A stretch of 64,000 nt of DNA, taken from Acetomicrobium hydrogeniformans. Lineage in GTDB: Bacteria > Synergistota > Synergistia > Synergistales > JAFGMB01. The notes below the pieces were generated by a model. That model was not told where the DNA came from and made no database searches. It worked only from the letters and a program-made list of their open reading frames with translations. The position numbers were made by a program, and so were the translations under genes. Positions 45,362-54,727 of the stretch are shown here, one piece after another (position 1 is the first letter of the stretch; each line of letters opens with the position of its first letter). The stretch lies in the NCBI GenBank assembly GCA_016841745.1, contig JAENYO010000001.1, positions 308,799-372,798 of the forward strand, read 5' to 3'.

Positions 45362-46339
45362 TTAAAGATCAAGGATCCTCCAAAGTTCTTCCTCAGAAGT
45401 CAGATCACATGTCTCTTCGCTTTTCGGGATCATACTGCCAATGGCAGAGGCTTCTATCCCTGCATTCTTAAGGCTTTCAAGAACAAGGGAACTCTTTTCC
45501 CTGTCTACCACCATAACAAGGACTCCCGAAGATATGAGATGATAAACGTCGAAACCAAGATGTTTTTGTACTTTTCTCGTGAGAGGATGAACTGGAATGG
45601 CATCATGATCAAGATTTATACCCAGTCCGCTGAGCCTTGCTATCTCGGCCAGTCCGCCCTTGAGACCTCCCTCTGTGGGATCATGCATAAACTTTACATT
45701 ATCACGAACCAGGATAGACTCAGGGTAAATAGAAAGATCGGAAACCCATGAAAGGATCTCCTGCAACTCTTCAGGAGTAACTACAGGGGAGATAAGATCA
45801 GGTCTGTCATTTGCCAGAATGGACATCCCTTCCAGACCTGCATGTTTTGTCATTATCAGCACATCTCCGGGAACGAGTGATTCCGCTTGATAAAGGAAAG
45901 AGGTACTACCAACTGCAGTACCCACTATTACAGGTTTATCGTAACGATCTGTAAACTCCGTGTGGCCTCCAATTATCGCTATTTCGAGATCTCGACAAAC
46001 AGCATCGATCTCAGACATTATTTTTTCTGCAAATGGAAGACCCATGGAAACCGGTATGATAAGGGTTACCATGAAATATGCCGGATCCCCGCCCTTGCAG
46101 GCTATGTCATTGACATTTACATGAACCAGCAGTCTTCCCGCTCCCTCGGAAGCACCTACGATAGGATCAGATGCCACAACAGTATATTTATCCCCCGGAA
46201 GATCAATTATACAGGCATCCTCCCCGACACCGGGACCGACCAGGACTTCGGGCCTTTTAAAACCAGAGAAACGCAGGATCCTCTCTTGAAGAATCCGGGG
46301 TGGTAATTTGCCTACCGGTACAGGAATTGTTTCATTCAT
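45362..46339 (-). CDS. HypE-like AIR synthase family protein
   Basis: A 325-aa PurM/HypE-type ATP-binding protein (VGPGVGEDACIID, DPIVGASEGAGR, HVNVNDIACKGGDP, IIGGHTEF, MHDPTEGGLKGGLAE). The C-terminus lacks the PRIC cysteine of true HypE, which is present in the gene at 62041, so it is a paralogue of unknown substrate. Several ATGs occur near the SD GAGGAG; the one at 46339 is at usable spacing (12 nt). Overlaps queH by 8 nt. Confidence 0.85.
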   Translation of the reverse strand: MNETIPVPVGKLPPRILQERILRFSGFKRPEVLVGPGVGEDACIIDLPGDKYTVVASDPIVGASEGAGRLLVHVNVNDIACKGGDPAYFMVTLIIPVSMGLPFAEKIMSEIDAVCRDLEIAIIGGHTEFTDRYDKPVIVGTAVGSTSFLYQAESLVPGDVLIMTKHAGLEGMSILANDRPDLISPVVTPEELQEILSWVSDLSIYPESILVRDNVKFMHDPTEGGLKGGLAEIARLSGLGINLDHDAIPVHPLTRKVQKHLGFDVYHLISSGVLVMVVDREKSSLVLESLKNAGIEASAIGSMIPKSEETCDLTSEEELWRILDL

Positions 46340-46889
46340 CTGATAGTTCATCTCCTCTAAAACTGTAAATACATCCACAGTATGTCTGGCGGTAAAGACC
46401 TATTTCTCTGCTAAGATGTACCGATCGCTGGAATCCACTATTTTTTCTCCATATTTTTTCAACCCATATCAATCCATAACGTGAAGCCACTTCTTTCCCG
46501 ATGCTATTTATAAGACCTGGATCTTTATGGGGACTTATGGTCAGAGTTGTACTCAGAAATTGACAGTTAAGTTTCAATGCAGCCTCTGCACTTGACTCCA
46601 GCTGAATTTTAAAACAAAGGAGGCATCGTTTGCCACGTTCCGGTTCCGAAGCATATTCTCGAGTAGAATTGATCCAGAGTTCAGGTTCATAATTATTTAT
46701 TATGAACTTTACATTCATTAACTCTGCAAGGCGAAGAGCTGCTTCTTTCCTTTTAAGAAATTCTTCGTATGGGTGTATGTTATTTCCATAAAAAAAACCG
46801 ATAACATTATTACGTTCTGACACAAGTTCAATTAAAGGGACAGTCCCATCAGGAGCACAGCAGACATGTAAAAGGATATTTTTCATCAA
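46332..46889 (-). CDS. queH: Epoxyqueuosine reductase QueH
   Basis: A 185-aa radical-free, FeS-dependent reductase that converts epoxyqueuosine to queuosine in tRNA, the QueG alternative. Cysteine motifs are CCAPDG near the N-terminus, KRCLLCFKIQLE in the middle and YCGC near the end. It overlaps the HypE-like gene, and its own first codon is an ATG at 46889. No other queuosine genes lie in the window. Confidence 0.93.
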   Translation of the reverse strand: MMKNILLHVCCAPDGTVPLIELVSERNNVIGFFYGNNIHPYEEFLKRKEAALRLAELMNVKFIINNYEPELWINSTREYASEPERGKRCLLCFKIQLESSAEAALKLNCQFLSTTLTISPHKDPGLINSIGKEVASRYGLIWVEKIWRKNSGFQRSVHLSREIGLYRQTYCGCIYSFRGDELSDE

Positions 46890-46994
46890 AAACCCTCACA
46901 TTTCACCAAGTTCCGCAACTGAACTCTTTAAGATCATAATATCTGATCCAAGAGTGTTATTAAAAGAGGTGAGTTTTCAGTAACGATCTCCATT

Positions 46995-48932
46995 TTATCT
47001 GAGGAGAAGCTGCATCTGAAGGACTATGTCATCTACGTCAAGTCCCATATGCTCAAAAACTTCAGCAGAAGCTCCAGAAGTCCCATATCTGTGAACTCCC
47101 ATTGAACCGATCCTGGCATGTAAACCAAGAGAGGCCATCTTTGCGGCCACGATGGAACCCATACCACTATTGACATTATGGTCTTCACAAGTAAGGATCG
47201 CTCCTGTCGATGCGGCTTCCTTCAAAGAATCAACGTCCACTTCAAGAGGACATGAAACGTTGTAAAGCTTCACTTCAAGTCCCCTGTTTTTAAGGACCTG
47301 CCATGCTTTAAAAGCCTTGGGAAACATGCTTCCCATAGCGAGAATGGCACCGCAGGTTCCATTTCTTACAAGGTCATAACGGCCATATGTAAAGGCATAC
47401 TTTCCGGAAAAACAGGGGGTATCATCTTCATCAGTAATAATTTCAGTCTTGCTCCTGCCCATTGCTAAACAGATATTTCCTCTCTCACAGATGGTCCACC
47501 GTGTTATACGATCAGTCTGATTAGGATCTGCAGGCACGACAAGCTTCCAGCCAAAAGTGTTTCTGAGAAGGCCAACATAATCAATACACTGATGGGTCAT
47601 CCCATCCTCTCCAACATCAAGACCGACGTGTGTAAGTACCAGTTTGAGATTAGAGTTGTTAATATCATTCAGGCGCTGTTGGTTGTAGGCTTCACAGAGT
47701 CCAAAAACACCAAAATCTGCCCACAGGCTTACAACCCCTCCTGCAGAAGCGGCACCGGCAACTGTAGCTACAGAATGTTCCTGTATACCTGCCTGTATAA
47801 ACCATTCAGGGCAGCTTTCTGCAAAGGACAATGTTTTAACGGAACTGGCAAGGTCACAATCAAAAACAAGTATAGGAGTCCTCCCGGGAACCTTATAATT
47901 GAAGACACCAACATCAGACAGCGCTTTTCCAAAGGCTGACCTGTTGTCTGTTTTTACATCCGAAGGATAATCAACCGGATCAGGGGAAACGAGGTTAATC
48001 GCTGGCATGGAAAGCTTAATTCCAGGAGGGAGGGAACCGGACCTGAGATCAACTGCTTTCTCAAGAATAGCTGGGTCTTCTCCAAGCTCCTTCAATGCCT
48101 GCAAATATAGCTCACCAGAAACGGCCTTTCCATGATAGTCAGGAATATTCTCCATGAAAGAAACGCCTTTACCCATAATGGTATGACAAAGAATTACCGT
48201 GGGTAATTCCGATCTCGATGCCAGTAAAAGGGAAGAATAAATGTCTCTGAAGCTGTGGCCGTCACACTCAAGAACATCCCAACCATCAGCCTCCCATAGA
48301 AGCCTGAGATCAGCCTGCATTATTTCCTCGGTACGTCCAGAAATCTGAATATGGTTGTAATCGATCAGAACAGTAAGATTGGACAATCCCTGCTTTACAG
48401 CTATTCTCCTTGCCTCAGCGATCTGTCCCTTGGTCTGCTCTCCGTCGCTTGAAAGGACAAAGACCCTCCCATCATATCCCCTACTCTTTTGAGAAAGGGC
48501 ATAACCCACGCCCGCGGACAATCCCTGGCCCAGGTTACCCGTTCCCCAGTCTATACCTGGAACTTCCCTTTCAACATGCCCTTGAAAAGGGCTCCCTGCC
48601 TGTCTGAAATGAGCCATTACATCCCATGGATCCACAAAACCATAACAGGAAAGGGCTGAATAGGCTCCGGGAGAAGTATGGCCATGGCTTACCAGAACAT
48701 AATCCCTGTCCCGGGATTTGTAGTTGAAGGGAGATAAATCTGCGACACTGTAGGTCATAATATACATTTCCATACTGGAAAGAGAACCTGCAGGATGACC
48801 ACTACCTGCAACTGTAGTCATGGTAACTGCCATGGCTCTGCACTTTCGTGCCGCCTCGGACAGAATATCTATCTGATCCTGAGAAAGATCTTCTGTCGGA
48901 AAATCCGTTAGGGTAATTTTATCCGGGAACAT
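46995..48932 (-). CDS. tkt: Transketolase (full-length, single polypeptide)
   Basis: A 645-aa thiamine-diphosphate enzyme of the non-oxidative pentose phosphate pathway. It has the N-terminal TPP domain (DWGTGNLGQGLSAGVGYA, VLSSDGEQTKGQI, VLIDYNHIQISG), the pyrimidine-binding domain (AGIQEHSVATVAGAASAGG) and a C-terminal domain. Length is near the usual 620-670. SD AGGAGGAAC is upstream of the ATG at 48932. Some anaerobes use split N/C genes instead; this one is intact. Confidence 0.93.
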   Translation of the reverse strand: MFPDKITLTDFPTEDLSQDQIDILSEAARKCRAMAVTMTTVAGSGHPAGSLSSMEMYIMTYSVADLSPFNYKSRDRDYVLVSHGHTSPGAYSALSCYGFVDPWDVMAHFRQAGSPFQGHVEREVPGIDWGTGNLGQGLSAGVGYALSQKSRGYDGRVFVLSSDGEQTKGQIAEARRIAVKQGLSNLTVLIDYNHIQISGRTEEIMQADLRLLWEADGWDVLECDGHSFRDIYSSLLLASRSELPTVILCHTIMGKGVSFMENIPDYHGKAVSGELYLQALKELGEDPAILEKAVDLRSGSLPPGIKLSMPAINLVSPDPVDYPSDVKTDNRSAFGKALSDVGVFNYKVPGRTPILVFDCDLASSVKTLSFAESCPEWFIQAGIQEHSVATVAGAASAGGVVSLWADFGVFGLCEAYNQQRLNDINNSNLKLVLTHVGLDVGEDGMTHQCIDYVGLLRNTFGWKLVVPADPNQTDRITRWTICERGNICLAMGRSKTEIITDEDDTPCFSGKYAFTYGRYDLVRNGTCGAILAMGSMFPKAFKAWQVLKNRGLEVKLYNVSCPLEVDVDSLKEAASTGAILTCEDHNVNSGMGSIVAAKMASLGLHARIGSMGVHRYGTSGASAEVFEHMGLDVDDIVLQMQLLLR

Positions 48933-49000
48933 ATTCTGTTCCTCCTTTCTCTACTAAAAGTACATTATATAACGATTCCGGGTGAGAATTACATAACGAA

Positions 49001-49028
49001 AAGGCGGTCCCCAAACAGGGACCGCCTA
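49001..49028 (-). terminator. Terminator after alr
   Basis: Stem AGGCGGTCCC/GGGACCGCCT (49002-49011 with 49018-49027) with TTTTCGTT following on the minus strand. Confidence 0.85.
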
Positions 49029-49047
49029 TAAAATAATCTGAAATGAA

Positions 49048-50166
49048 TCAATCAATGTAGACCCTTGGAACTCGTTTAAGAAACATTATAGGCACTTCAT
49101 AATTGATAGTATTCCTGGCAGATGCTATTTCTTCCGGCGTTATTAATTCATCTCCCTGGCGTCCGACGATCACAACTTCATCCCCCACCTTTACATCTGG
49201 TATAGAAGTAATATTGACCATGGTCTGGTCCATACAGATATTTCCACATATGGGAACACGTCTGCCGTGAATAAGTACATCCACTTTCATTGAGAGAGCA
49301 CGCGAGAAACCATCTGCATAGCCTAAGGGGAGAACTGCAATCTTTTCGTTTCCCCTTGTCATATATTTAAGCCCATAACCTATTCCACTCCTTGAGGGCA
49401 GATCCCTGACCAGGGAAACCGCAGTTTTCACCTCAAAGGTGGGTTTGAGTTCAATGGGTCTTATACATTCTGCAGAAGGCCACATTCCATAAAGAATGAC
49501 CCCTGGTCTTACTGCATCCAGATATTTTTCGGGCGAGTTGAGGGTACCGGCACTGTTACAGACATGGCGGAGGGGAACCTTAATGCCCTTATCCTCCAGA
49601 AGGTTAAGAACTTCTGTATATTTTCTGAATTGGGATTCAGTATAATCAAGTCTGACTTCATCAGCAGTTGCAAAATGTGTAAACAGGCCTTCCAGTTCAA
49701 CACCAGGAATGGATGAGATTTCGTTCATAACATCCGGGACTTCTTCAGGCAAAAATCCGATACGACCCATTCCAGTATCGATCTTCATATGCAGAAGGCC
49801 CGGTTTACCTTCCTGCAATGCAGCTTCACTCATGGCTCTTGCAAAATCAAGGTCTGTGAAGGCAGCACTAATATTCAGTTTTATATATTCCCTGGCAACA
49901 CTACAGGGAGATGGACCGAGGACAAGAAGGGGCTCATTAATCCCGGCTTCTCTCAGTTCAAGAGCTTCATCCGGGGTAGCAACAGCAAATCTCTGGCATC
50001 CTTCCTCCAGCAGTGCCCTGGAAACAGGGATAACTCCGTGACCATAGGCATCTGCCTTGAGCACTGCCATTATTTGAGGACCACTCCCTATATGTTGATG
50101 TATAGCCCTGAAGTTATGTCTTATGTTACCAAGGTTCACTTCCATTCTTGTCAAGCGATACGTCAA
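49048..50166 (-). CDS. alr: Alanine racemase
   Basis: A 372-aa PLP enzyme interconverting L- and D-alanine. Lys37 in VLKADAYGHG binds the cofactor. The other signatures are IDTGMGRIGF, CNSAGTLN, the tyrosine region GYGLKYMTRG and late DQTMVNI. The start is a TTG at 50166 with GGATGA about 8 nt upstream. Follows the AGCS symporter gene on the same strand after a terminator; D-alanine for peptidoglycan or alanine catabolism. Confidence 0.95.
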   Translation of the reverse strand: MTYRLTRMEVNLGNIRHNFRAIHQHIGSGPQIMAVLKADAYGHGVIPVSRALLEEGCQRFAVATPDEALELREAGINEPLLVLGPSPCSVAREYIKLNISAAFTDLDFARAMSEAALQEGKPGLLHMKIDTGMGRIGFLPEEVPDVMNEISSIPGVELEGLFTHFATADEVRLDYTESQFRKYTEVLNLLEDKGIKVPLRHVCNSAGTLNSPEKYLDAVRPGVILYGMWPSAECIRPIELKPTFEVKTAVSLVRDLPSRSGIGYGLKYMTRGNEKIAVLPLGYADGFSRALSMKVDVLIHGRRVPICGNICMDQTMVNITSIPDVKVGDEVVIVGRQGDELITPEEIASARNTINYEVPIMFLKRVPRVYID

Positions 50167-50187
50167 AATATATCATCCTTTCATCAG

Positions 50188-50214
50188 GAAGGGCGGAGGT
50201 AATATCCTCCGCCC
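50188..50214 (-). terminator. Terminator after AGCS symporter gene
   Basis: Stem GGGCGGAGG/CCTCCGCCC (50191-50199 with 50206-50214), followed by TTCCTG on the minus strand; the U-tract is poor. Confidence 0.65.
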
Positions 50215-50276
50215 AATGTGGATAATCGAAAAAAGAAATTTCAGGATCTATTGTTCAGGGATCGGGAAGATCGTTC

Positions 50277-51653
50277 TTATTCAAGTTCTCCAGATTTACG
50301 CTTATCATCAAAATCCTTAACCAGTTCGCGGAGCTTGCCTGACAGCCACAACAGGGCAATAAGGTTAGGTGCAGCCATCAGACCGTTCATGGTATCGGAC
50401 ATATTCCAGATGTTGGAAAGGAAAGCTCCTCCCCCACCCCAGGCACCAATTACAATTACAATTACCCAGAGGATCTTGTAAACAGGGATAACTTTTGTAC
50501 CGAAGATATAGACAGCACCGGTTTCTCCATACCAGTACCAACCCAGAATCGTTGAAAAAGCGAACATTGCAAGACCAACAGAGAGGATCATTACCCCAGT
50601 ATCTCCAAGCACCGTCTGGAATGCAGAGAGAGTCAGCTGTGCGCCTGTAAGGTCAGCGTTGCTGGTAAGAACCCCGGTAGTCAGTATAGCAAGGGCTGTG
50701 AGGGTACAGATAACAATGGTATCGGCAAAGACTTCAAAGAGACCGTAGACACCCTGGCGGACAGGATGATCGACTTCAGCAGTGGCATGGACTAGAGGAG
50801 CAGAACCAAGGCCTGCTTCATTCGAGAATACACCTCTCGCTATTCCCTTTGTCAGGGCCAGCTTGATGCTCCACCCTGCCAATGCACCCGGCATGGCCAT
50901 GGGATCACTGACGGCATATTTGACTGCTTTTGCAAGGGAAGGAATGATAAGGTCTGAATGGAGTCCCACGGTAATGACAGCACCGATAACATAGAAAACA
51001 GCCATTACAGGCACAAGATAAGTAGTAACTTCAGAAATCCTCTTCAGTCCTCCATAAATTACCAGTGCCGTAAGGATAGCCATCACAATACCGGTAGCTA
51101 CATGGGGAATACCGAAACCGAGGTTAAGCCCCTCAGCAGTTGAGTTGGCCTGTATGGCATTACCGATGCCAAAGGCTGCAAAGGTGGTGAAGAAGGCAAA
51201 GAGCCATGCAAGCCATTTCTGGCCAGTTCCCTTTTCGAGCATGTACATGGTACCACCACGAATATTACCAAGGTCATCCTTGTCGCGGAAGTGGACTGCC
51301 AGCGTGACTTCGGCAAATTTTGTGGTCATACCGAAAACTGCTGAGATGAGCATCCAGAAAAGTGCTCCCGGACCTCCAAGGTGAAGGGCTGTAGCAACAC
51401 CTGCGATGTTGCCCGTTCCTATAGTAGAAGCAAGAGCCGTTGAAAGGGCTGCGAAGGAAGAGATACTGCCTTCCTTTCCTTCTACTTTCTTTCTCTTGCA
51501 AAAAACAGTTTTGAACATAAAACCAAAATAACGAATCTGTGGGAAACCAAGAATAATAGTAAGATAAACTCCAGTTCCCACGAGAAGGGTCAACATCCAG
51601 GGACCCCATACGATACCATTAACTATTCCATTCATTCTCATTACAGCTTCCAT
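50277..51653 (-). CDS. AGCS-family sodium:alanine/glycine symporter
   Basis: A 458-aa membrane protein with about 10-11 hydrophobic segments. It carries the family signatures AGVATALHLGGPGALFWM, KFAEVTLAVHFR, GGTMYMLEKG and FSNEAGLGSAPLVHATAE. Imports alanine or glycine with sodium. The ATG at 51653 with GGGGGAA 8 nt upstream is chosen over a start at 51728. It is downstream of the glycine reductase operon on the same strand, which suits glycine supply. Confidence 0.94.
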   Translation of the reverse strand: MEAVMRMNGIVNGIVWGPWMLTLLVGTGVYLTIILGFPQIRYFGFMFKTVFCKRKKVEGKEGSISSFAALSTALASTIGTGNIAGVATALHLGGPGALFWMLISAVFGMTTKFAEVTLAVHFRDKDDLGNIRGGTMYMLEKGTGQKWLAWLFAFFTTFAAFGIGNAIQANSTAEGLNLGFGIPHVATGIVMAILTALVIYGGLKRISEVTTYLVPVMAVFYVIGAVITVGLHSDLIIPSLAKAVKYAVSDPMAMPGALAGWSIKLALTKGIARGVFSNEAGLGSAPLVHATAEVDHPVRQGVYGLFEVFADTIVICTLTALAILTTGVLTSNADLTGAQLTLSAFQTVLGDTGVMILSVGLAMFAFSTILGWYWYGETGAVYIFGTKVIPVYKILWVIVIVIGAWGGGGAFLSNIWNMSDTMNGLMAAPNLIALLWLSGKLRELVKDFDDKRKSGELE

Positions 51654-51950
51654 TACTGCGATTCCCCCTTTTGAGTCCAGAAAACGGGATCCCCCTCGGA
51701 TCCCTTCAGTTTCTGAGATAAAACTCAATTCGCACGAACGTCAAGCTTCATTTAATCCCTGATCCACAAGATCCACAAGATCCTTACTATTACTCTTCTC
51801 TCCCCACCTCCTTAGCTAAATAAAAACCGGGTTGATTGTGAAAAACAAATCAACCAAGCATATTATATCATGGAATTCTGGCTGCTTTTCCATGATAGAA
51901 AGGGGCAGGAAATCGAAGATAATAACCTACCCCCTGACAACTGTCATAAT
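51654..51950 (-). promoter_or_regulatory. Leader of the AGCS gene with repeats and hairpins
   Basis: A 297-bp gap between grdD and the symporter gene. From the grdD end: an imperfect hairpin AGGGGGTAGG/CCTGCCCC (51901-51935); a 10-bp inverted repeat around the AGAATTCC segment (51866-51896); a hairpin GGTTGAT/ATCAACC (51830-51836 with 51849-51855) followed by TTTTTATTT, a good terminator; tandem GATCCACAA direct repeats (51761-51783); and a GGGATCC/GGATCCC hairpin (51686-51704) before the SD. No glycine aptamer core was found in it. Confidence 0.5.
51815..51855 (-). terminator. Terminator of the grd operon
   Basis: Stem GGTTGAT/ATCAACC with a minus-strand tract TTTTTATTT, 96 nt downstream of the grdD stop codon. 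Confidence 0.7.
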
Positions 51951-53102
51951 TTACATATAGTTGCTTTCCTTAAGGATCTGGACTCCCTTTTCCATGTGTT
52001 TGGATGGAATTTTTACAACCGGTCCCGTGCAACCCATGGCTGATTCTGCATAGATCCCGGCCTTCCAGAGTTCTCTCACTGCATTTTCCACATCCAGAAC
52101 ATCGATACCGTGGATTTCTTCATCAGTTGGTTCCTGGGGAGGAGCCGTTACCTCTTCCCGACATTCATCCGGCTTTGGCTGAAGGGATGATATGAGATCA
52201 TCCAGTCCCGCTTCTTTTGCTTTGCAAATTTCGTCCGCAACAACTCCGGGTAAATTGCCTGCAACAGCGGAAGCATTGAAAGAAATGGCATTTGCAATAA
52301 CAGGAGCACCAGATGCCCTCGATATGATAGAGATAACATGGGGCCATCCTTCACCGACAGAAGGACCGTATCCCCAACCCAGGGCCTCAAAGGACCCTCC
52401 AGTGTTAAAGGATGAAAAAAGTTTCATCAGCACATTGCCGGTGAGCGTATCGTTGACACATATATCAACGGCTCCTGAAAGAAGGTCGTTTCCTCTCAAA
52501 ACGGCCCCTCCGTCCTTACGTATGCTCTGACCAAATTTGATATCATAACCATTTTCTTTAAGCTGTCCAAGAGCCCTGTAGACGGGATGGGCACCTTCCA
52601 CGTTCAGAATACCGACGGTTGGATCCTTTTTCCCTATGGACCTGGCAACGGCTATTCCGTAAATAGCATTCCGCAACATGGCCTCTGTTCGCAATATCGC
52701 TGAAGTTCCGGTAGATGAGGCAATTATCATATCCTGCCCCTTTGCAGGAGTCAGAACCCGGCCTATTGTCGTTACCCCCATGGGGAATGGGTAATGAAGG
52801 GCAACAGCACCCATAATTACACCGTCATTAAGGGCCTGGTCCATGGCTGAAGCAATATCAGCATCACAGTCAGATGTTTCTATCCATTCAAGATCTTCAT
52901 ACCCCTCTATCCTGGGACCTATCATCACAACCCTGATATGGGAATACTGCTGCTGAGCGAGTCTGCCTCCCCTTGCCAGTTCCTCATCACCAAGTTCACT
53001 TCCGCCAGCCATAAGTCCCACCCGCACCTTGGGACCGCCAGTTTTTGCTGATTCTATAATATCGGCAAGAGCTTCACCGACCAACTTACGGATATCGGAC
53101 AT
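51951..53102 (-). CDS. grdD: Glycine/sarcosine/betaine reductase complex component C, alpha subunit
   Basis: A 383-aa GrdD, phosphate-acetyltransferase-like. With GrdC it accepts the carboxymethyl-selenoether from GrdA and releases acetyl phosphate. Recognisable segments: GSELGDEELARGGRLA, MGVTTIGRVLTPAKG, GEGWPHVISIISRASG. The ATG at 53102 follows GGCGGGG by 8 nt. Last gene of the operon. Acetyl phosphate links glycine reduction to ATP through acetate kinase, which is not in the window. Confidence 0.95.
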   Translation of the reverse strand: MSDIRKLVGEALADIIESAKTGGPKVRVGLMAGGSELGDEELARGGRLAQQQYSHIRVVMIGPRIEGYEDLEWIETSDCDADIASAMDQALNDGVIMGAVALHYPFPMGVTTIGRVLTPAKGQDMIIASSTGTSAILRTEAMLRNAIYGIAVARSIGKKDPTVGILNVEGAHPVYRALGQLKENGYDIKFGQSIRKDGGAVLRGNDLLSGAVDICVNDTLTGNVLMKLFSSFNTGGSFEALGWGYGPSVGEGWPHVISIISRASGAPVIANAISFNASAVAGNLPGVVADEICKAKEAGLDDLISSLQPKPDECREEVTAPPQEPTDEEIHGIDVLDVENAVRELWKAGIYAESAMGCTGPVVKIPSKHMEKGVQILKESNYM

Positions 53103-53120
53103 AAATACCACCCCGCCAGA

Positions 53121-54650
53121 TCACTTTAAAGACTCGCTAATTTCAGAAAGGACCTCAAGGATCATGTTCTTTATTTCATCCTTGCTTATTGCTCCCACTG
53201 CTTCGGTCCCACTACTTTTTTCAATGAAGAATGAAGCTCCATCTGAAAGATTTGTTAATCTTGCGAGGAAAAGGCTTCCTTTACCTATGATCATTACTCT
53301 TTTCATTTTTCCATCTCTAATGGCATCACAGGCATGCCCCACAAAGGGAACGCCGGAAGGAATATGTCCCTGTGTGTGGGCAAAACCGGTCAGACCCTTT
53401 TCCTTGACAAAAGCCATCATATCCTTTTTCTCTATCTGTTTCTTCATTACAGCTAGAGCAGCTATCATCTTGGCATTCGCAAGGGGAACATCTCCAGCAC
53501 CTGCAGGAAGGGTTATCTCCGGAGTGTGAAGCTCTGCAGCATACTTATTAACATCCTGAAAGGAAAGTCCGAGTTTCTGCAGGGGTTCCCATGTAAGAGC
53601 AGATGTAACAGCCTGGGGTGATGCGCCTGTTCCGACAGAGTGTTTGCCCAGGGCATCCAATCTCATTACCGGATACTCTCCATTATCAGGAACAAGCAGG
53701 ATGGCAAAGTTACCCAGACAGTCCTCAAGGGCTGGTAATCCTTTTTTCACGTGGTCGCGACCATTCATGTAAAGCTTGGGAATCGCACCACCGGCAACTA
53801 CGATACAGTTCTTCCTTGCACCTGATGCAACCTGGGAGGCTGCCGCTATCATGGCATTGACAGGGCCGGCACAAAAACCTCTGACATCGCATCCGCTGGC
53901 ATTTACACAGCCGGCTATTTCAGCGATAGCCTTGGCGAAATTACCACCAGCCCGCTGATTCATGTCTCCTGCGCCTTCCTCGGAACATTCGATAACAAAA
54001 TCGATCTCCTGAGGCGAAATAGCGCTATTCTTCAAAAGATGAAGTACAGAAAGAACTCCTCCCGCTTTAGACGCAATGTTTTCAAGCAGGACATATGGAA
54101 AGAGACACTCATCGACTTCATGTCCGCTACGGACACAGCCTACAACATTGCCGTCAATATAAAGAGGCATAGCCTTATGATCTTTTATTTCACTGTCTAT
54201 GTCTTCCTGATCATGACCAGTTTCAAGCCTTGCAAGGATAGTTTCACTGATGACAGGATCCTGCACCAGCTTTTCCTTTACCAGGGAAGCAAACCCCTTC
54301 TCAAGCCAGATGAGGTCGAACACGTCGCATATATCAATTAGTCCAAGGAATTCATCCTCGGGCATGATCTCACCGTATTTTCCATAACGCATGGCATCTG
54401 CCATACGGTTTTCATACCATGGCTGGGGCTGAGCTTCATATTCGTCCAGAGTTATGCCACCGATATAAGCCTGGTTAGGGGCATAACTTACTGCTTCCCC
54501 GTAGGCCTGCAGATGCTTGGGAAGCTCAGACAGGAACTCCGTCTCTCCCCTGGTCATTCTCTCAATATAAGGGGTATTCCCGTAATGAAGACCAAGCTCT
54601 GGTGTGTGATTTAGACAATATGCGTAACCCTTGATTCCGACACTGGACAT
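53121..54650 (-). CDS. grdC: Glycine/sarcosine/betaine reductase complex component C, beta subunit
   Basis: A 509-aa GrdC, related to beta-ketoacyl synthase III. Opening VGIKGYAYCLNHTPELGLHYG is characteristic, with later CSEEGAGDMNQRAGG and GFCAGPVNAMIAAAS. It forms an enzyme-bound acetyl thioester before phosphorolysis. SD GAGGAGG precedes the ATG. It follows grdB by 77 nt and precedes grdD by 18 nt. Confidence 0.96.
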   Translation of the reverse strand: MSSVGIKGYAYCLNHTPELGLHYGNTPYIERMTRGETEFLSELPKHLQAYGEAVSYAPNQAYIGGITLDEYEAQPQPWYENRMADAMRYGKYGEIMPEDEFLGLIDICDVFDLIWLEKGFASLVKEKLVQDPVISETILARLETGHDQEDIDSEIKDHKAMPLYIDGNVVGCVRSGHEVDECLFPYVLLENIASKAGGVLSVLHLLKNSAISPQEIDFVIECSEEGAGDMNQRAGGNFAKAIAEIAGCVNASGCDVRGFCAGPVNAMIAAASQVASGARKNCIVVAGGAIPKLYMNGRDHVKKGLPALEDCLGNFAILLVPDNGEYPVMRLDALGKHSVGTGASPQAVTSALTWEPLQKLGLSFQDVNKYAAELHTPEITLPAGAGDVPLANAKMIAALAVMKKQIEKKDMMAFVKEKGLTGFAHTQGHIPSGVPFVGHACDAIRDGKMKRVMIIGKGSLFLARLTNLSDGASFFIEKSSGTEAVGAISKDEIKNMILEVLSEISESLK

Positions 54651-54727
54651 ACTTCAAATTACCTCCTCGAAACAGCTATAAATTAAGCCCCGGCCCGGTA
54701 AGATTCGGGCCAGGGCAGAAACACTTT

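Noticed and set aside
51686-51704. Second glycine riboswitch before the AGCS symporter
   Set aside because: The conserved blocks of the aptamer (GCGCCGAAG, CTCTCAGGCAAA) are missing; only simple hairpins are present.
51761-51783. CRISPR-like repeat
   Set aside because: Only two and a third copies of a 9-nt unit, with no spacers and no cas genes.
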